DNA of 64,000 nucleotides from Deinococcus peraridilitoris DSM 19664 (lineage in GTDB: Bacteria > Deinococcota > Deinococci > Deinococcales > Deinococcaceae), in assembly GCF_000317835.1 (NCBI RefSeq), contig NC_019793.1, forward strand, positions 124,001 to 188,000. Reading direction: 5' to 3'. Below are positions 40,747 to 49,573 of the stretch, piece by piece (the first letter of the stretch is position 1; every line of letters starts with the position of its first letter). A program made the translations under genes and the position numbers. The notes beneath the pieces were generated by a model. That model searched no databases and was not told where the DNA came from. It saw only the letters and a program-made list of their open reading frames with translations.

Positions 40747-40841
40747 AATGACTCACTCGAAACGGGCCGCTGCACGGTGCGGTCGCCAAAAAAAAGTGAG
40801 CGCCCTGCGCTGCTTACCGACGCGGGGCGCTTGTCCGTGTG

Positions 40842-41576
40842 TCAGTTGCCCAGCGTGTCAAGTGCGTGCGCCAGGGCCCGGTAACCTTCAATCAGGCGCG
40901 GTCCAGGGCGTCCCAGCCCCGACTCGGGTATACAGACTACGGGAACACCCAGACCACGCGCCTCCACCACCTCCGGGCGCAGACGGCGCACACCGCACCA
41001 GGAAACCACGATCAGGTCAGGGGCCGCGCTCTGCCAGTCTGCGCGGCTGACGGGCGTGCTGCGCACCTCGCGGTCTGCAAAGGCGTTTTGCGCGCCGAGG
41101 TCCTGCAGCATGTCGGTCACCCAGCTGAGACGACCTGCGACGATAATCGGGCGCGGCCACCATTCCACAGCAACCCGCAGACGGCGTACCCCAGGTCTTT
41201 GCAGGAGCCTGACCTCGTCTTGCAGCGTCCGAACCACCTGCCGCGCGCGCCCGGACGCGTTCAGCGCCGCGCCGACTTCCTCGATGTCACGCAGCACGTC
41301 CGGCCAGCCCTGAGGATCGAGGATCAGCTGCCGCAGCCCCGCGGCCTCGACCCTCGCCACCACCTGCTCCATGCCCGGCACGCTGAGGCTGCTCAGCACC
41401 AGATCGGGCCTGAATGTCGCCAGAGCGTCTACGTCGATGTTGAGGTCGGGGCCCAGCCGCGGAAGGTGAGCTACCTCGGGCGCGTCGGAATGACTGTCCA
41501 CGGCAACAAGTGACGGGTGCAGCCCCAGCGCAACGAGAATCTCGGTGTTCGAACAGGTCAGGGAGGCCAAGCGCAT
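40842..41576 (-). CDS. BtuF-like cobalamin-binding protein without signal peptide
   Basis: The 244-residue protein has the class III solute-binding fold of BtuF/FecB-like proteins (LASLTCSNTEILVALGL, IDVDALATFRPDLVLSS, PGMEQVVARVEAAGL, GRLSWVTDMLQDLGAQNAFAD). It starts directly with MRLASLTCSN and shows no signal peptide or lipobox, so it is predicted to be cytoplasmic. Similar proteins are annotated as cobalamin-binding in this group. It may bind B12 intracellularly or work in another pathway. No btuCD genes are adjacent. Confidence 0.72.
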   Translation of the reverse strand: MRLASLTCSNTEILVALGLHPSLVAVDSHSDAPEVAHLPRLGPDLNIDVDALATFRPDLVLSSLSVPGMEQVVARVEAAGLRQLILDPQGWPDVLRDIEEVGAALNASGRARQVVRTLQDEVRLLQRPGVRRLRVAVEWWPRPIIVAGRLSWVTDMLQDLGAQNAFADREVRSTPVSRADWQSAAPDLIVVSWCGVRRLRPEVVEARGLGVPVVCIPESGLGRPGPRLIEGYRALAHALDTLGN

Positions 41577-41684
41577 GGAAGCAGCATGGCACGCGGGCTT
41601 CACTCGCGTCAGTGAGGAGCGACTGAAGACAGAAGGGCGCGCAGCGCGACAAAAGCCCCGCTCGGCCTGTGGTAGTTTGGTTTC

Positions 41685-42371
41685 ATGAGGACATTTGCGG
41701 TGTCGATGACATTGTTGCTCGCCCTGGGCCTGGGCGGCGGATATTACGCCTACCACCTGGGCGTGAGTGCACACGGGGAAGCGGCAGTGGAGGAGCCTCG
41801 CGGGGGCGAACTGCGTCCCGGGTCGGGCGCGGGGCCTCAGGATGGCCCGGATGGGCGCACCGAAGCGACGGGCGGTGAAGCGAATGGCGGCCAGGCCCAG
41901 ACAGGCACGCAGAACAACGACCAGGCCGGTGAAGCCGGTCAGGCGGGAACGGACAATCAGGGCAACCTGACGACCCAACCGGGCAGCGTTCCCGAAGCGA
42001 ACCGCCGAAGCACCGAGCAATCCCAGAATCAATCCTCAGGCGTCGTTTCCGGCGGAACGGCAGAGGCACAGAATGCCAGCCTGGAAGGCAACGCAGAGAG
42101 CGGGGAAACGTTGTTCAATGCGAACTGCCAGGGATGCCACGGAGCCAACGCCAAAGGTGTCCTGGGCCCCAGCCTGGTCGAGGACGGAGGCGCGGCAGAC
42201 TGGCAATTCGCGGATTTCCGTCGGGCGCTCTTTCGTGGCGTCACCCCGGATGGCGATTCACTGAACGCCACCATGCCGCGTTACGGCGCGGTGGCCTTGC
42301 AGCCCAAAGGTCAACCCGCCTCGGATCAGGATCTTGCGGATATCCAGGCGCACCTCAAAAACCTGAAATGA
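41685..42371 (+). CDS. Membrane-anchored mono-heme cytochrome c
   Basis: The 228-residue protein has an N-terminal helix (VSMTLLLALGLGGGYYAYHLG) that serves as anchor or signal. About 100 residues of Gly/Gln/Asn/Glu-rich spacer follow, then a cytochrome c domain. Heme attaches at C148QGC151H (NANCQGCHGANAKG), and Met in NATMPRYGAVAL is the likely second axial ligand. It would carry electrons on the outer face of the membrane. A leaderless TAGTTT box lies 6 nt before ATG. The next gene starts at or just after its stop. Confidence 0.87.
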   Translation: MRTFAVSMTLLLALGLGGGYYAYHLGVSAHGEAAVEEPRGGELRPGSGAGPQDGPDGRTEATGGEANGGQAQTGTQNNDQAGEAGQAGTDNQGNLTTQPGSVPEANRRSTEQSQNQSSGVVSGGTAEAQNASLEGNAESGETLFNANCQGCHGANAKGVLGPSLVEDGGAADWQFADFRRALFRGVTPDGDSLNATMPRYGAVALQPKGQPASDQDLADIQAHLKNLK

Positions 42372-42372
42372 G

Positions 42373-42480
42373 GTGACGCCTGAACTGATTCTCTCTTTGG
42401 GACGCGCTCAGGAGCCGGTGGTGGCCGCTGAGGCTGACCGTAAATCTGGACCGCGCGACCGCCCTGCTCCTGCCACATGA
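42373..42480 (+). pseudogene. Possible displaced N-terminus of the globin fusion gene (frame +1)
   Basis: Immediately after the cytochrome c stop, a GTG opens 35 codons in a different frame (VTPELILSLGRAQEPVVAA...). The downstream frame stays open from 42389 and reads meaningfully before its first available start codon (TVNLDRATALLLPHDDLPVV). Together this looks like a single coding region with a one-base frameshift near 42415-42440, due to mutation, sequencing error or recoding. The interpretation is tentative. Confidence 0.4.
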
Positions 42481-42493
42481 CGATCTTCCGGTC

Positions 42494-43294
42494 GTGAATC
42501 TTGCCAATCAGCCGTCGCGCTGGGCGGATCTTATCCTGGTGCGCCGCGCTTTGAATATGGGAGTTCCTGTCTTCGGCTGGGGCTCCGGGGCGGCGCTGCT
42601 GGGCAGAGCAATGGGAGCGGGCGTTCACCTCCAGGAAAACGCGTTACCCTCACAGGCCCTCCAGATTTCCGCTGAAGCATCAACGACCCTCGAGTGTCCG
42701 CGAGACCTGCTTCAACGCCTTGTTCTGAAAGAAGTGTTGCTCGCGCGGGAAGTCACTACGCTTCCTCGCGGCGCAAAAGCGTTGGTCCGCGCGGCCGCCT
42801 TGCCCGTGCTCTTTCGTGGAGCGGGGTACTGGGGATACGCGGGCGTAGCGCTGCCTCCTTTTCTGCTCGAACTGTTCCTGACGGAGGCTCGCCTGCACCC
42901 CGAGCGCCGACCTGCCGACCCCCTCGACGCCATGGGAGGCGAGGCGGCGCTGCGGGCGGTGCTGCGCGACTTCTACACCCGCGCCCGTCACGACCAGGTG
43001 CTGGGGCCGGTGTTCACCGCGCACGTTCATGACTGGGACGCGCACATCGATCGGGTGCAAGACTTCTGGGTGACGGCACTGAGCGGCATTCCGCGTTACC
43101 AGGGCAATCTGAACGTGGCGCACGCACACCTGGGAATTCGCGCAGAGCACCTGACGCGGTGGTTGTCACTGTTCGAAGCGGCCTGCGGTGAGGGGCTTGC
43201 ACCCGGGCACGCGGCGTTGTTGACCGCGCGCGCGGAGGCGATGGGCCGGGTCCTGCGCGCCAAGCAAAGCCGGGAACGTCTCACCAAAAGCTGA
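42494..43294 (+). CDS. GATase-like domain fused to a group III-like truncated hemoglobin
   Basis: From GTG 42494 the protein has 266 residues. Residues 1 to about 145 resemble a class I glutamine amidotransferase fold (LVRRALNMGVPVFGWGSGAALLGRAMGAGV), but the nucleophile elbow is GWGSG, with no cysteine. Residues about 147-262 are a truncated hemoglobin: FY at 160-161 (position B10 Tyr), HIDRVQDFW, GNLNVAHAHLGI with the candidate heme-binding His, and HLTRWLSLF. It follows the cytochrome c gene closely and may share its function, for example in oxygen or nitric oxide handling. The fusion is unusual. Confidence 0.7.
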   Translation: MNLANQPSRWADLILVRRALNMGVPVFGWGSGAALLGRAMGAGVHLQENALPSQALQISAEASTTLECPRDLLQRLVLKEVLLAREVTTLPRGAKALVRAAALPVLFRGAGYWGYAGVALPPFLLELFLTEARLHPERRPADPLDAMGGEAALRAVLRDFYTRARHDQVLGPVFTAHVHDWDAHIDRVQDFWVTALSGIPRYQGNLNVAHAHLGIRAEHLTRWLSLFEAACGEGLAPGHAALLTARAEAMGRVLRAKQSRERLTKS

Positions 43295-43307
43295 CGTAGT
43301 TTAAGAC

Positions 43308-44933
43308 ATGGACCTTCCCATTCCTGTACTCGACAAGCTTCCGAAAGGCCTGAGCTTTCCAACCTGGGTGGTGCTGGACGTGCAAGGGCCCTACCCGGCA
43401 CGCGCGCCGCGCAACGCCCTGCAGGCGCTCGTGCAGCGCACGGACTCCCTGGAGAGCCTTGACAGGAAAATCGATGCGCTGGCCGGTGCCCCCGGTCTGC
43501 ACGGCGTGCTGATCAGATTGGGCGAGCTGCCCATCGAGGCGGGCACCGCCTGGCACCTGATGCGCTCCCTGCGCCGCCTGTCGAAGGAAAAACGGACCAT
43601 TGCCTACGCGTCATCGCTGAACATGGTGAGTTTGCTGGTTGCGAGCGGCGCTCGGGAAATCGCATTACCGGAAAGCGCTGACCTCTCCCTCACCGGATTC
43701 GCCATGGAAGTGACTTTTCTGGGCGAGTTCCTGCGCAAGCACGGCATCGCTTTTGAAAACGCGCGGATCAAGGAATACAAAAGCGCCCTGACCCGCTTCA
43801 GCGAGTCGCGCATGGACGCGTTCGACCGCGAGCAGCGCGAAGCGCTGCTCGCCAGCGCCGAAGCGACCTGGGTGCGCGAAGTGGCCGGGGCGCGCAGCGT
43901 GGACGAAAACACGGTACGAGAGTGGCTGACCGAGGGTGTCACCTCGGCCCGGCGGGCGCGGGAGCTGGGCATCATCGACCGTGTCGCGTACGAGGACGAA
44001 CTGGTCGGTCCTGGCACCCGCCCCTTTTCGACGGTGGTGCGTGCGCTGCTCAAGCCGGACCTTTCCGAACTGCTTCCAAGCGCTCCGGGTGCGAGCCGCA
44101 TCGCGGTGGTCACCTTGCAGGGTGCGATTGTTCCAGGTCGTTCACGCAACAATCCGCTGCCGATTCCGCTGTTCGGCGGGCCACAGGCCGGATCCGACAC
44201 CGTGGTGACCGCCCTGCGGCGTGCCCAGAAGGACCCCGGAACCAAGGCAATCGTGTTTTACGTAAATTCCGGTGGGGGTTCGGCGCTGGCTTCGGACTTG
44301 ATCTGGCGTGAAGTGCAGCGTTCACGAAAACCGGTGGTGGCCGTGATGGGTGATGTGGCGGCCTCGGGTGGGTACTACGTGCTGACCCACGCGCAGCGGG
44401 TGATTGCCGCCCCGACGACGATTACGGGCTCGATTGGCGTGGTGGCGGGCAAGCCGGTGCTGCAGGAGTTCAACGAACGTCAGGGCTTTCGCCCGGAGCG
44501 CGTCAGCCGCAGCGAGTACCCGGGATTGATGAGCGCCTCGACGCCCTGGAGCGAGCGCGAGCGGGCGTTGATCGATCGTTCGATCGAGGAAGTCTACGAC
44601 CGTTTTACCGGTCGCGTGGCCGAGGGCCGTGGTCTGACCCAGGCTCGCGTGAATGAACTGGGGCGTGGCCGGGTGTGGTCCGGCGCCGATGCGCTGGAAG
44701 TCGGCCTGATCGATGAGCTTGGCGACCTGAACATTGGGATTGAGCGCGCCTGCGAACTGGCCGGCCTGGGGTACGATACGCCCGTCTGGAACGCCGAAGC
44801 CCGTGGCAAGTGGGAATTGCCCGATCTGGCGCGCCCGGCAGCCGACCTCGGTGAAGTGCTGAAAGCGCCGGACTTTTTACAGGAGCGCGCGCTGTTGTGG
44901 CTGGACGCCGATTGGCGTCTGCGTTCACGCTGA
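43308..44933 (+). CDS. sppA: Signal peptide peptidase SppA (large, 67K-like type)
   Basis: Degrades leftover signal peptides in the membrane. The 541-residue protein has the double-domain form of the long SppA. The lysine general base is in EYKSALTRFSES, and the serine nucleophile is in GDVAASGGYYV. The C-terminal domain carries IVFYVNSGGGSALASD and TITGSIGVV. No clear N-terminal helix is present, so it may be peripheral or act in the cytoplasm. TAGTTT ends 5 nt before the ATG. Confidence 0.92.
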   Translation: MDLPIPVLDKLPKGLSFPTWVVLDVQGPYPARAPRNALQALVQRTDSLESLDRKIDALAGAPGLHGVLIRLGELPIEAGTAWHLMRSLRRLSKEKRTIAYASSLNMVSLLVASGAREIALPESADLSLTGFAMEVTFLGEFLRKHGIAFENARIKEYKSALTRFSESRMDAFDREQREALLASAEATWVREVAGARSVDENTVREWLTEGVTSARRARELGIIDRVAYEDELVGPGTRPFSTVVRALLKPDLSELLPSAPGASRIAVVTLQGAIVPGRSRNNPLPIPLFGGPQAGSDTVVTALRRAQKDPGTKAIVFYVNSGGGSALASDLIWREVQRSRKPVVAVMGDVAASGGYYVLTHAQRVIAAPTTITGSIGVVAGKPVLQEFNERQGFRPERVSRSEYPGLMSASTPWSERERALIDRSIEEVYDRFTGRVAEGRGLTQARVNELGRGRVWSGADALEVGLIDELGDLNIGIERACELAGLGYDTPVWNAEARGKWELPDLARPAADLGEVLKAPDFLQERALLWLDADWRLRSR

Positions 44934-44997
44934 GGCGGCCTGCTCCCGACCGTTTGACCTCACGAAATCTTTTCACGTCAAGTGATTTAGTAAGGGC

Positions 44998-46668
44998 ATG
45001 AAAACCCCCGTGCAAGGTCTGCACCACCTCACCGTGATGGCCAGCGACCCGCAACGCAACATCGACTTCTACACGCAGGTGCTGGGCCAGCGTCTCGTGA
45101 AGGTCACCGTCAACTTCGACGACCCCGGCACCTACCACCTGTACTACGGCGACGAGGTGGGATCGCCGGGCACCATCATGACCTTCTTTCCGTGGCCGGA
45201 CGCCCAGCGGGGGGAGCGCGGGAACGGCGAGGTCAGCGCGCTGGCCTATGCGGTTCCCCCGCACGCCCTGGGGCAGTGGAAAGCTCGTCTTAGTGCGCTC
45301 AACCTCGATTACACCGAAGGAATGCGTTTCGGTGCAGCGTACCTGCGAGTGGTGGATCCGGACGGCCTGCCGCTGGAACTCATCGCCGACCCCAGCAATG
45401 CGCCCGTGCCGCGGCCCTGGCGGCAAAGCCCGCTGGACGAGGCCATCGCGCCGCGCGGCTTTCATTCCGTCACCCTCTGGGTGGAGCGGGCTGCCCCTGT
45501 AGCCACGCTTCTCACCGAGCATCTCGGCTTTACACGAGTCGGCCAGGAAAACGATCCGCAAGGCCCGCGCACCCGATTCAAGGGAGACTCGGACGGGGTA
45601 GGCCTGTACATCGACGTCGTCGAGCGCCCCGGTCAGGGCCGCGGGCAGTTCGGCGCGGGCAGTGTTCATCATGTGGCCCTGCGCACCCGCGATGATGCCG
45701 AACAGATCGAGTACCAGCGCGACCTCACCAAAAAAGGCTACGGCGTTACCCCGGTGCAGGACCGCCAGTACTTTCACAGTATCTACTTCCGGGATGTTTC
45801 CGGAGTGCTGTTCGAAATTGCCACCGACGCTCCCGGTTTTCCCGCCGACGAGGACGTGGCCGAACTGGGGCGGGCCCTGAAACTTCCCGCCTGGCTGGAA
45901 AGCAGACGAAGCGCCATCGAAGGACATCTCGCTCCCATCGTCAATCCTGAGCATGGCACGACGATCGGCCGCAACAGTGCCCGGCGAGGCAGCAACTCCC
46001 CCACAAGCAGCGCAGGACGGGTCAACGGTCCACACCAGGGCCAACCTTTGCTGACGGCAGGGCGGACCCCCCAACAGGCACGGGCTGCCGTGCTGCTGGT
46101 TCATGGTCGTGGTGGCAGCGCGCAGGACATTCTGGGCCTGTCACAGGCTTTTGGCATGTCGGCCTTCGCGTACCTCGCGCCCCAAGCGCAGGGAAACACG
46201 TGGTATCCGCAGAGCTTCCTGGCCCCCATGCCGCACAACGAACCGGACCTTTCGAGTGGCCTGCAAGCCATTGAGGACACCCTGAGCACGCTCGAACAGG
46301 CCGGAATCGCCCGCGAGCACGTCATGCTGGGCGGATTTTCGCAAGGCGCCTGTCTCGTCTCGGAATTCGTGGCGCGCAACGCCCATCGCTACGGCGGCGT
46401 GTTCGCCTTCTCGGGCGGCGTGATCGGACCCGACGGCACGCCTCGCGACTACCCGGGCAGCCTGGACGGCACGCCGGTGTTTCTGGGCTGCAGTGACCGC
46501 GATCCGCACATTCCCCTGCAGCGCGTCGAAGAGAGCGCCGAGGTGTTCGAGCGGCTGGGTGGTCAGGTCGATAAACGCATCTACCCGGGCATGGGCCACC
46601 TGATCAACGAGGACGAAATCGCTGCAGTGCAGGCCATGCTGCAAGTCCTGTCGGTCGAGAGCCTGTAA
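44998..46668 (+). CDS. Fused ring-cleaving dioxygenase (MhqO-like) and alpha/beta hydrolase (MhqD-like)
   Basis: The 556-residue protein joins two enzymes. Residues 1 to about 315 are a glyoxalase-fold dioxygenase with metal ligands in LHHLTVMASDP, SVHHVALRTRDD and VLFEIATD (His-His-Glu). A Ser/Gly/Asn-rich linker spans about 319-347. Residues about 350-556 form a phospholipase/carboxylesterase domain with the serine in GGFSQGACL (Ser448), GCSDRDPHIP, and GMGHLINED. In Bacillus, mhqO and mhqD are separate genes induced by quinones. Detoxification of quinone-like compounds is the likely role. Confidence 0.88.
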   Translation: MKTPVQGLHHLTVMASDPQRNIDFYTQVLGQRLVKVTVNFDDPGTYHLYYGDEVGSPGTIMTFFPWPDAQRGERGNGEVSALAYAVPPHALGQWKARLSALNLDYTEGMRFGAAYLRVVDPDGLPLELIADPSNAPVPRPWRQSPLDEAIAPRGFHSVTLWVERAAPVATLLTEHLGFTRVGQENDPQGPRTRFKGDSDGVGLYIDVVERPGQGRGQFGAGSVHHVALRTRDDAEQIEYQRDLTKKGYGVTPVQDRQYFHSIYFRDVSGVLFEIATDAPGFPADEDVAELGRALKLPAWLESRRSAIEGHLAPIVNPEHGTTIGRNSARRGSNSPTSSAGRVNGPHQGQPLLTAGRTPQQARAAVLLVHGRGGSAQDILGLSQAFGMSAFAYLAPQAQGNTWYPQSFLAPMPHNEPDLSSGLQAIEDTLSTLEQAGIAREHVMLGGFSQGACLVSEFVARNAHRYGGVFAFSGGVIGPDGTPRDYPGSLDGTPVFLGCSDRDPHIPLQRVEESAEVFERLGGQVDKRIYPGMGHLINEDEIAAVQAMLQVLSVESL

Positions 46669-46716
46669 GGGGCGCCTGGCAGCTGAAATCAGCCGCGGCA
46701 CACAGGGCGCGAGCAG

Positions 46717-46732
46717 AGGGACCGCGGTCCCT
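46717..46732. repeat. 16-bp perfect palindrome downstream of the mhqO-mhqD fusion
   Basis: AGGGACCGCGGTCCCT is fully self-complementary. It lies about 48 bases after the fusion gene stop. It could be a hairpin at the mRNA end or a protein-binding site. It contains ACCGCGG like T-box antiterminators but lacks the surrounding T-box sequence. Confidence 0.4.
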
Positions 46733-46852
46733 GGTTGGCCCGATGTCGCCGACAGGGAAAATTTCGCTGCGGCGACGATGCTTACGCGCTCCCATCCTGC
46801 GGATCGTGGGGAAATTCGCGGCCTGCACGAACACAGCCTTCGCGCGCCTACA

Positions 46853-46881
46853 TTGACCCGTCAAGCGCCGCCCCCTACACT
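46853..46881 (+). promoter_or_regulatory. Promoter of the leuS leader transcript
   Basis: TTGACC (46853-46858) and TACACT (46876-46881) are exactly 17 nt apart. Six bases after the -10 is GTG 46888, so transcription should begin at that codon. Confidence 0.75.
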
Positions 46882-46887
46882 GAATGC

Positions 46888-46929
46888 GTGATCCGCTCTG
46901 CGCTTATACAATGGGGAGTTCGCGGCTAA
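46888..46929 (+). CDS. Leaderless 13-codon leader peptide upstream of leuS
   Basis: GTG at 46888 opens VIRSALIQWGVRG and stops with TAA 46927-46929. It sits 6 nt after the -10 box of the leuS promoter and has no ribosome site. It contains the codon pair CTT-ATA (Leu-Ile), both rare in this GC-rich genome. Its last codons (TGG GGA GTT CGC) overlap sequence that can pair with the 5' side of the terminator below. Confidence 0.6.
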   Translation: MIRSALIQWGVRG

Positions 46930-46983
46930 ACTTCAGCGCGCGCGTCTCCCCGGCTTGTGGCAAGCCGGGGCTTTTCTTTTTCC
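46913..46983 (+). promoter_or_regulatory. Candidate attenuator in the leuS leader
   Basis: A strong terminator hairpin lies at 46948-46970 (CCCCGGCTTG/CAAGCCGGGG, 3-nt loop) followed by CTTTTCTTTTT. Upstream GGGGAG (46913-46918) and CGCG can pair with CGCG-T-CTCCCC (46941-46951), which includes the 5' part of the terminator stem. The two structures exclude each other. The terminator lies inside the transcript before leuS (start 47005), so readthrough must be controlled. Coupling to translation of the 13-codon peptide is inferred. Confidence 0.65.
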
Positions 46984-47004
46984 TTCCAGAACGAGGTATT
47001 CAGC

Positions 47005-49497
47005 ATGACTGTCCCAGAGGCACAATCCGACGGTACCCCGACCATTCGACCCGAACCCCGCTCCGCTCGCTACAACCCCCACGCCATCGAGCCCAAGTGG
47101 CAGCAGCGTTGGGACGCGCAGGGCTTATACACTTTCGACGAAAGCAGTGAGAAGCCCAAACACTATGCCCTGACCATGTTCCCGTACCCCAGCGGCAATC
47201 TGCACATCGGTCACTGGTACGCCTACTGCGTCCCGGACGCGCGTGCCCGCTGGATGCGCATGAACGGCTGGAACGTCCTGTTTCCGATGGGCTTCGACGC
47301 CTTTGGCCTGCCTGCCGAGAATGCCGCCATCAAACGCGGCATCAACCCGCGCAGCTGGACCTACGACAACATCGCCTATATGACCCAGCAGTTCCGGCGC
47401 ATGGGCACCATGATCGACTGGTCGCGCCAGTTCGCCACCTGCGACCCCGAGTACTACCGTTGGAACCAGTGGTTCTTCGTGCAGTTCTATCGGCGTGGTC
47501 TGGCTTACAAGAAAGAGTCCTTTGTCAATTGGGACCCGGTCGATCAGACGGTGCTGGCCAATGAGCAGGTGATCGATGGCCGCGGCGACCGCTCGGGCGC
47601 CCTGATCGAACGGCGCCTGATGAGCCAGTGGCACTTCAAGATCACCGAGTATGCCGAAGAACTGCTCGACTTCAGCAAGACCGACATGCCCGAACGCGTA
47701 CGGTTGATGCAGACCAACTGGATCGGGAAGTCGCAGGGCGCCGAGATCGACTTCGAGACTCCGGCCGGAATCGAGACGGTCTTCACCACCCGACCTGACA
47801 CCATCATGGGCGCCACCTTCCTGGTCCTGGCCCCCGAGCACGCGAAGGTCAAGGCGCTCACCACGGACGCGCAGCGTGCGGAAGTCGAGGCGTACATCGA
47901 CGCGGCTTCCCGCTTGAGCGAGATCGACCGTCAGGCCGAAGGGCGAGAGAAGACCGGCGTGTTCACCGGCAGCTTCGCAACCCACCCCATTTCGCGCCAT
48001 CAGGTGCCGATTTGGATTGCCGATTACGTGCTGGCCACCTACGGCACGGGATCCATCATGGCGGTACCCAGCGGCGACCAGCGTGACTTCGAGTTCGCCA
48101 AAAAATACGAACTGCCGATTGTGGAAGTTGTCCGGCCCAGCGGCGGCGAACCGTTCGACCCGGCCACGGCCACCGAGGCCTTTAGCGGTGACGGTATAAT
48201 TGTAAACAGCGGTGAACTGGACGGCCTGCCCGGCGGCAAAGCCCACATCGGCCCGGTGATCGAGCGGCTGCAGCACTCGGGCATTGCCCGCGCCAAAACC
48301 ACGTACCGGCTGCGCGACTGGCTGCTGTCACGCCAGCGCTACTGGGGAACGCCCATTCCCATCGTGTACTGTGAGCAATGCGGCACGGTTCCGGTGCCCG
48401 AAGACCAGTTGCCCGTGCTGCTGCCCGACAACGTCGAGTTCTTGCCGACCGGCCAGAGCCCACTGAAGCTGAGCACCGAATGGCGCCAGACGACCTGTCC
48501 GCAGTGCGCCGGACCCGCCGAGCGTGACACCGACACCATGGACACCTTCGTGGACAGCTCGTGGTACATGTACCGCTTTCTGAATCCAGACAAAATCGAC
48601 GGGCCCATCGACACGGCGAAAGCCGAACACTTCATGCCGATTGATCTGTACACCGGTGGCATCGAGCACGCCATTTTGCATTTGCTGTACAGCCGCTTCT
48701 GGACCAAGGCCACCCGCGACCTGGGCCTGATTTCCTCGGACGAGCCGTTTGCAGCCCTGCGCAACCAGGGCATCATCCTGGGAGAGGACAACGAAAAAAT
48801 GTCCAAGTCGCGCGGCAACGTGATTGACCCCGACAACCTGGTACGGGAATACGGTGTTGACGCGGTCCGGGTTTACCTGGCCTTCATCGCGCCCTGGGAA
48901 GTGGGTGGTCCATGGAGTGCCAGCGGCATCAACGGTCCGGCCAAATGGCTGTCGCGGGTCTGGAGTTTGTTCTTCGATGAAGTCGAGGGACCAGAGGAGC
49001 ACATCGGCGAGGCGGAGCTGCGCAACAAGGTCCACGCCACCCTGAAAAAGGTTGGGCACGACTTCGATCGTCTGAGTTTCAACACCATCATCGCCGCCCT
49101 GATGGAACTGACCAACACGCTGGTCAAGGCCAAGCGTTCAGCGGTGTTCGGCTCGCCTGCCTGGGACGAGTCGCTGCGCCTGTTCAACCTGATGCTGGCC
49201 CCGGTAACCCCGCACCTGGCCGAGGAAATCTGGACCGAGCGTGGCGGTGACGCAAGCGTTCACCTGCAATCCTGGCCCTCGGTGGACGAGGCGGCGCTGG
49301 TCAAAGGCACCATGACCATCGCCGTTCAGGTGAGCGGCAAGCTGCGCGGCCAGATCGAAGTCGTGACCGGCGCTGACAAGGACCTGATCATGGCCGCCGC
49401 GCACGCGGAAGAAAGCGTGCGCAAGTTCGTGGAAGGCAAGGAAATCGTCAAGGAGATCTACGTTCCTGGAAAAATCGTGAACATCGTTGTACGTTAG
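47005..49497 (+). CDS. leuS: Leucyl-tRNA synthetase
   Basis: Charges tRNA-Leu with leucine. The 830-residue class I enzyme has the HIGH-type motif HIGHWYAY within [17 protein letters not shown], and KMSKSRGN. The editing domain is present ([19 protein letters not shown] and [18 protein letters not shown]). A zinc-like CxxC pair and the tRNA-binding C-terminus ([26 protein letters not shown]) complete it. The ATG has GAGGT at 7-nt spacing. It is preceded by a candidate attenuator and followed by a terminator. Confidence 0.97.
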   Translation: MTVPEAQSDGTPTIRPEPRSARYNPHAIEPKWQQRWDAQGLYTFDESSEKPKHYALTMFPYPSGNLHIGHWYAYCVPDARARWMRMNGWNVLFPMGFDAFGLPAENAAIKRGINPRSWTYDNIAYMTQQFRRMGTMIDWSRQFATCDPEYYRWNQWFFVQFYRRGLAYKKESFVNWDPVDQTVLANEQVIDGRGDRSGALIERRLMSQWHFKITEYAEELLDFSKTDMPERVRLMQTNWIGKSQGAEIDFETPAGIETVFTTRPDTIMGATFLVLAPEHAKVKALTTDAQRAEVEAYIDAASRLSEIDRQAEGREKTGVFTGSFATHPISRHQVPIWIADYVLATYGTGSIMAVPSGDQRDFEFAKKYELPIVEVVRPSGGEPFDPATATEAFSGDGIIVNSGELDGLPGGKAHIGPVIERLQHSGIARAKTTYRLRDWLLSRQRYWGTPIPIVYCEQCGTVPVPEDQLPVLLPDNVEFLPTGQSPLKLSTEWRQTTCPQCAGPAERDTDTMDTFVDSSWYMYRFLNPDKIDGPIDTAKAEHFMPIDLYTGGIEHAILHLLYSRFWTKATRDLGLISSDEPFAALRNQGIILGEDNEKMSKSRGNVIDPDNLVREYGVDAVRVYLAFIAPWEVGGPWSASGINGPAKWLSRVWSLFFDEVEGPEEHIGEAELRNKVHATLKKVGHDFDRLSFNTIIAALMELTNTLVKAKRSAVFGSPAWDESLRLFNLMLAPVTPHLAEEIWTERGGDASVHLQSWPSVDEAALVKGTMTIAVQVSGKLRGQIEVVTGADKDLIMAAAHAEESVRKFVEGKEIVKEIYVPGKIVNIVVR

Positions 49498-49523
49498 GCA
49501 CACGTAACTTAAAACGTTGTGCA

Positions 49524-49560
49524 GGACGCGCTTCGCTCAAGCGAAGCGCGTCCTTTTCGT
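49524..49560 (+). terminator. Rho-independent terminator after leuS
   Basis: A 14-bp stem (GGACGCGCTTCGCT, 49524-49537, with its complement 49540-49553) is followed by TTTTCGTT, 26 bases after the leuS stop. Confidence 0.92.
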
Positions 49561-49573
49561 TGTGGAGAAAGTC

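Noticed and set aside
46700..47004. T-box riboswitch upstream of leuS
   Set aside because: There is an ACCGCGG palindrome at 46721, but the AGGGTGGNACCGCG motif is incomplete. It also lies upstream of the mapped promoter candidate, so it would not be in the transcript.
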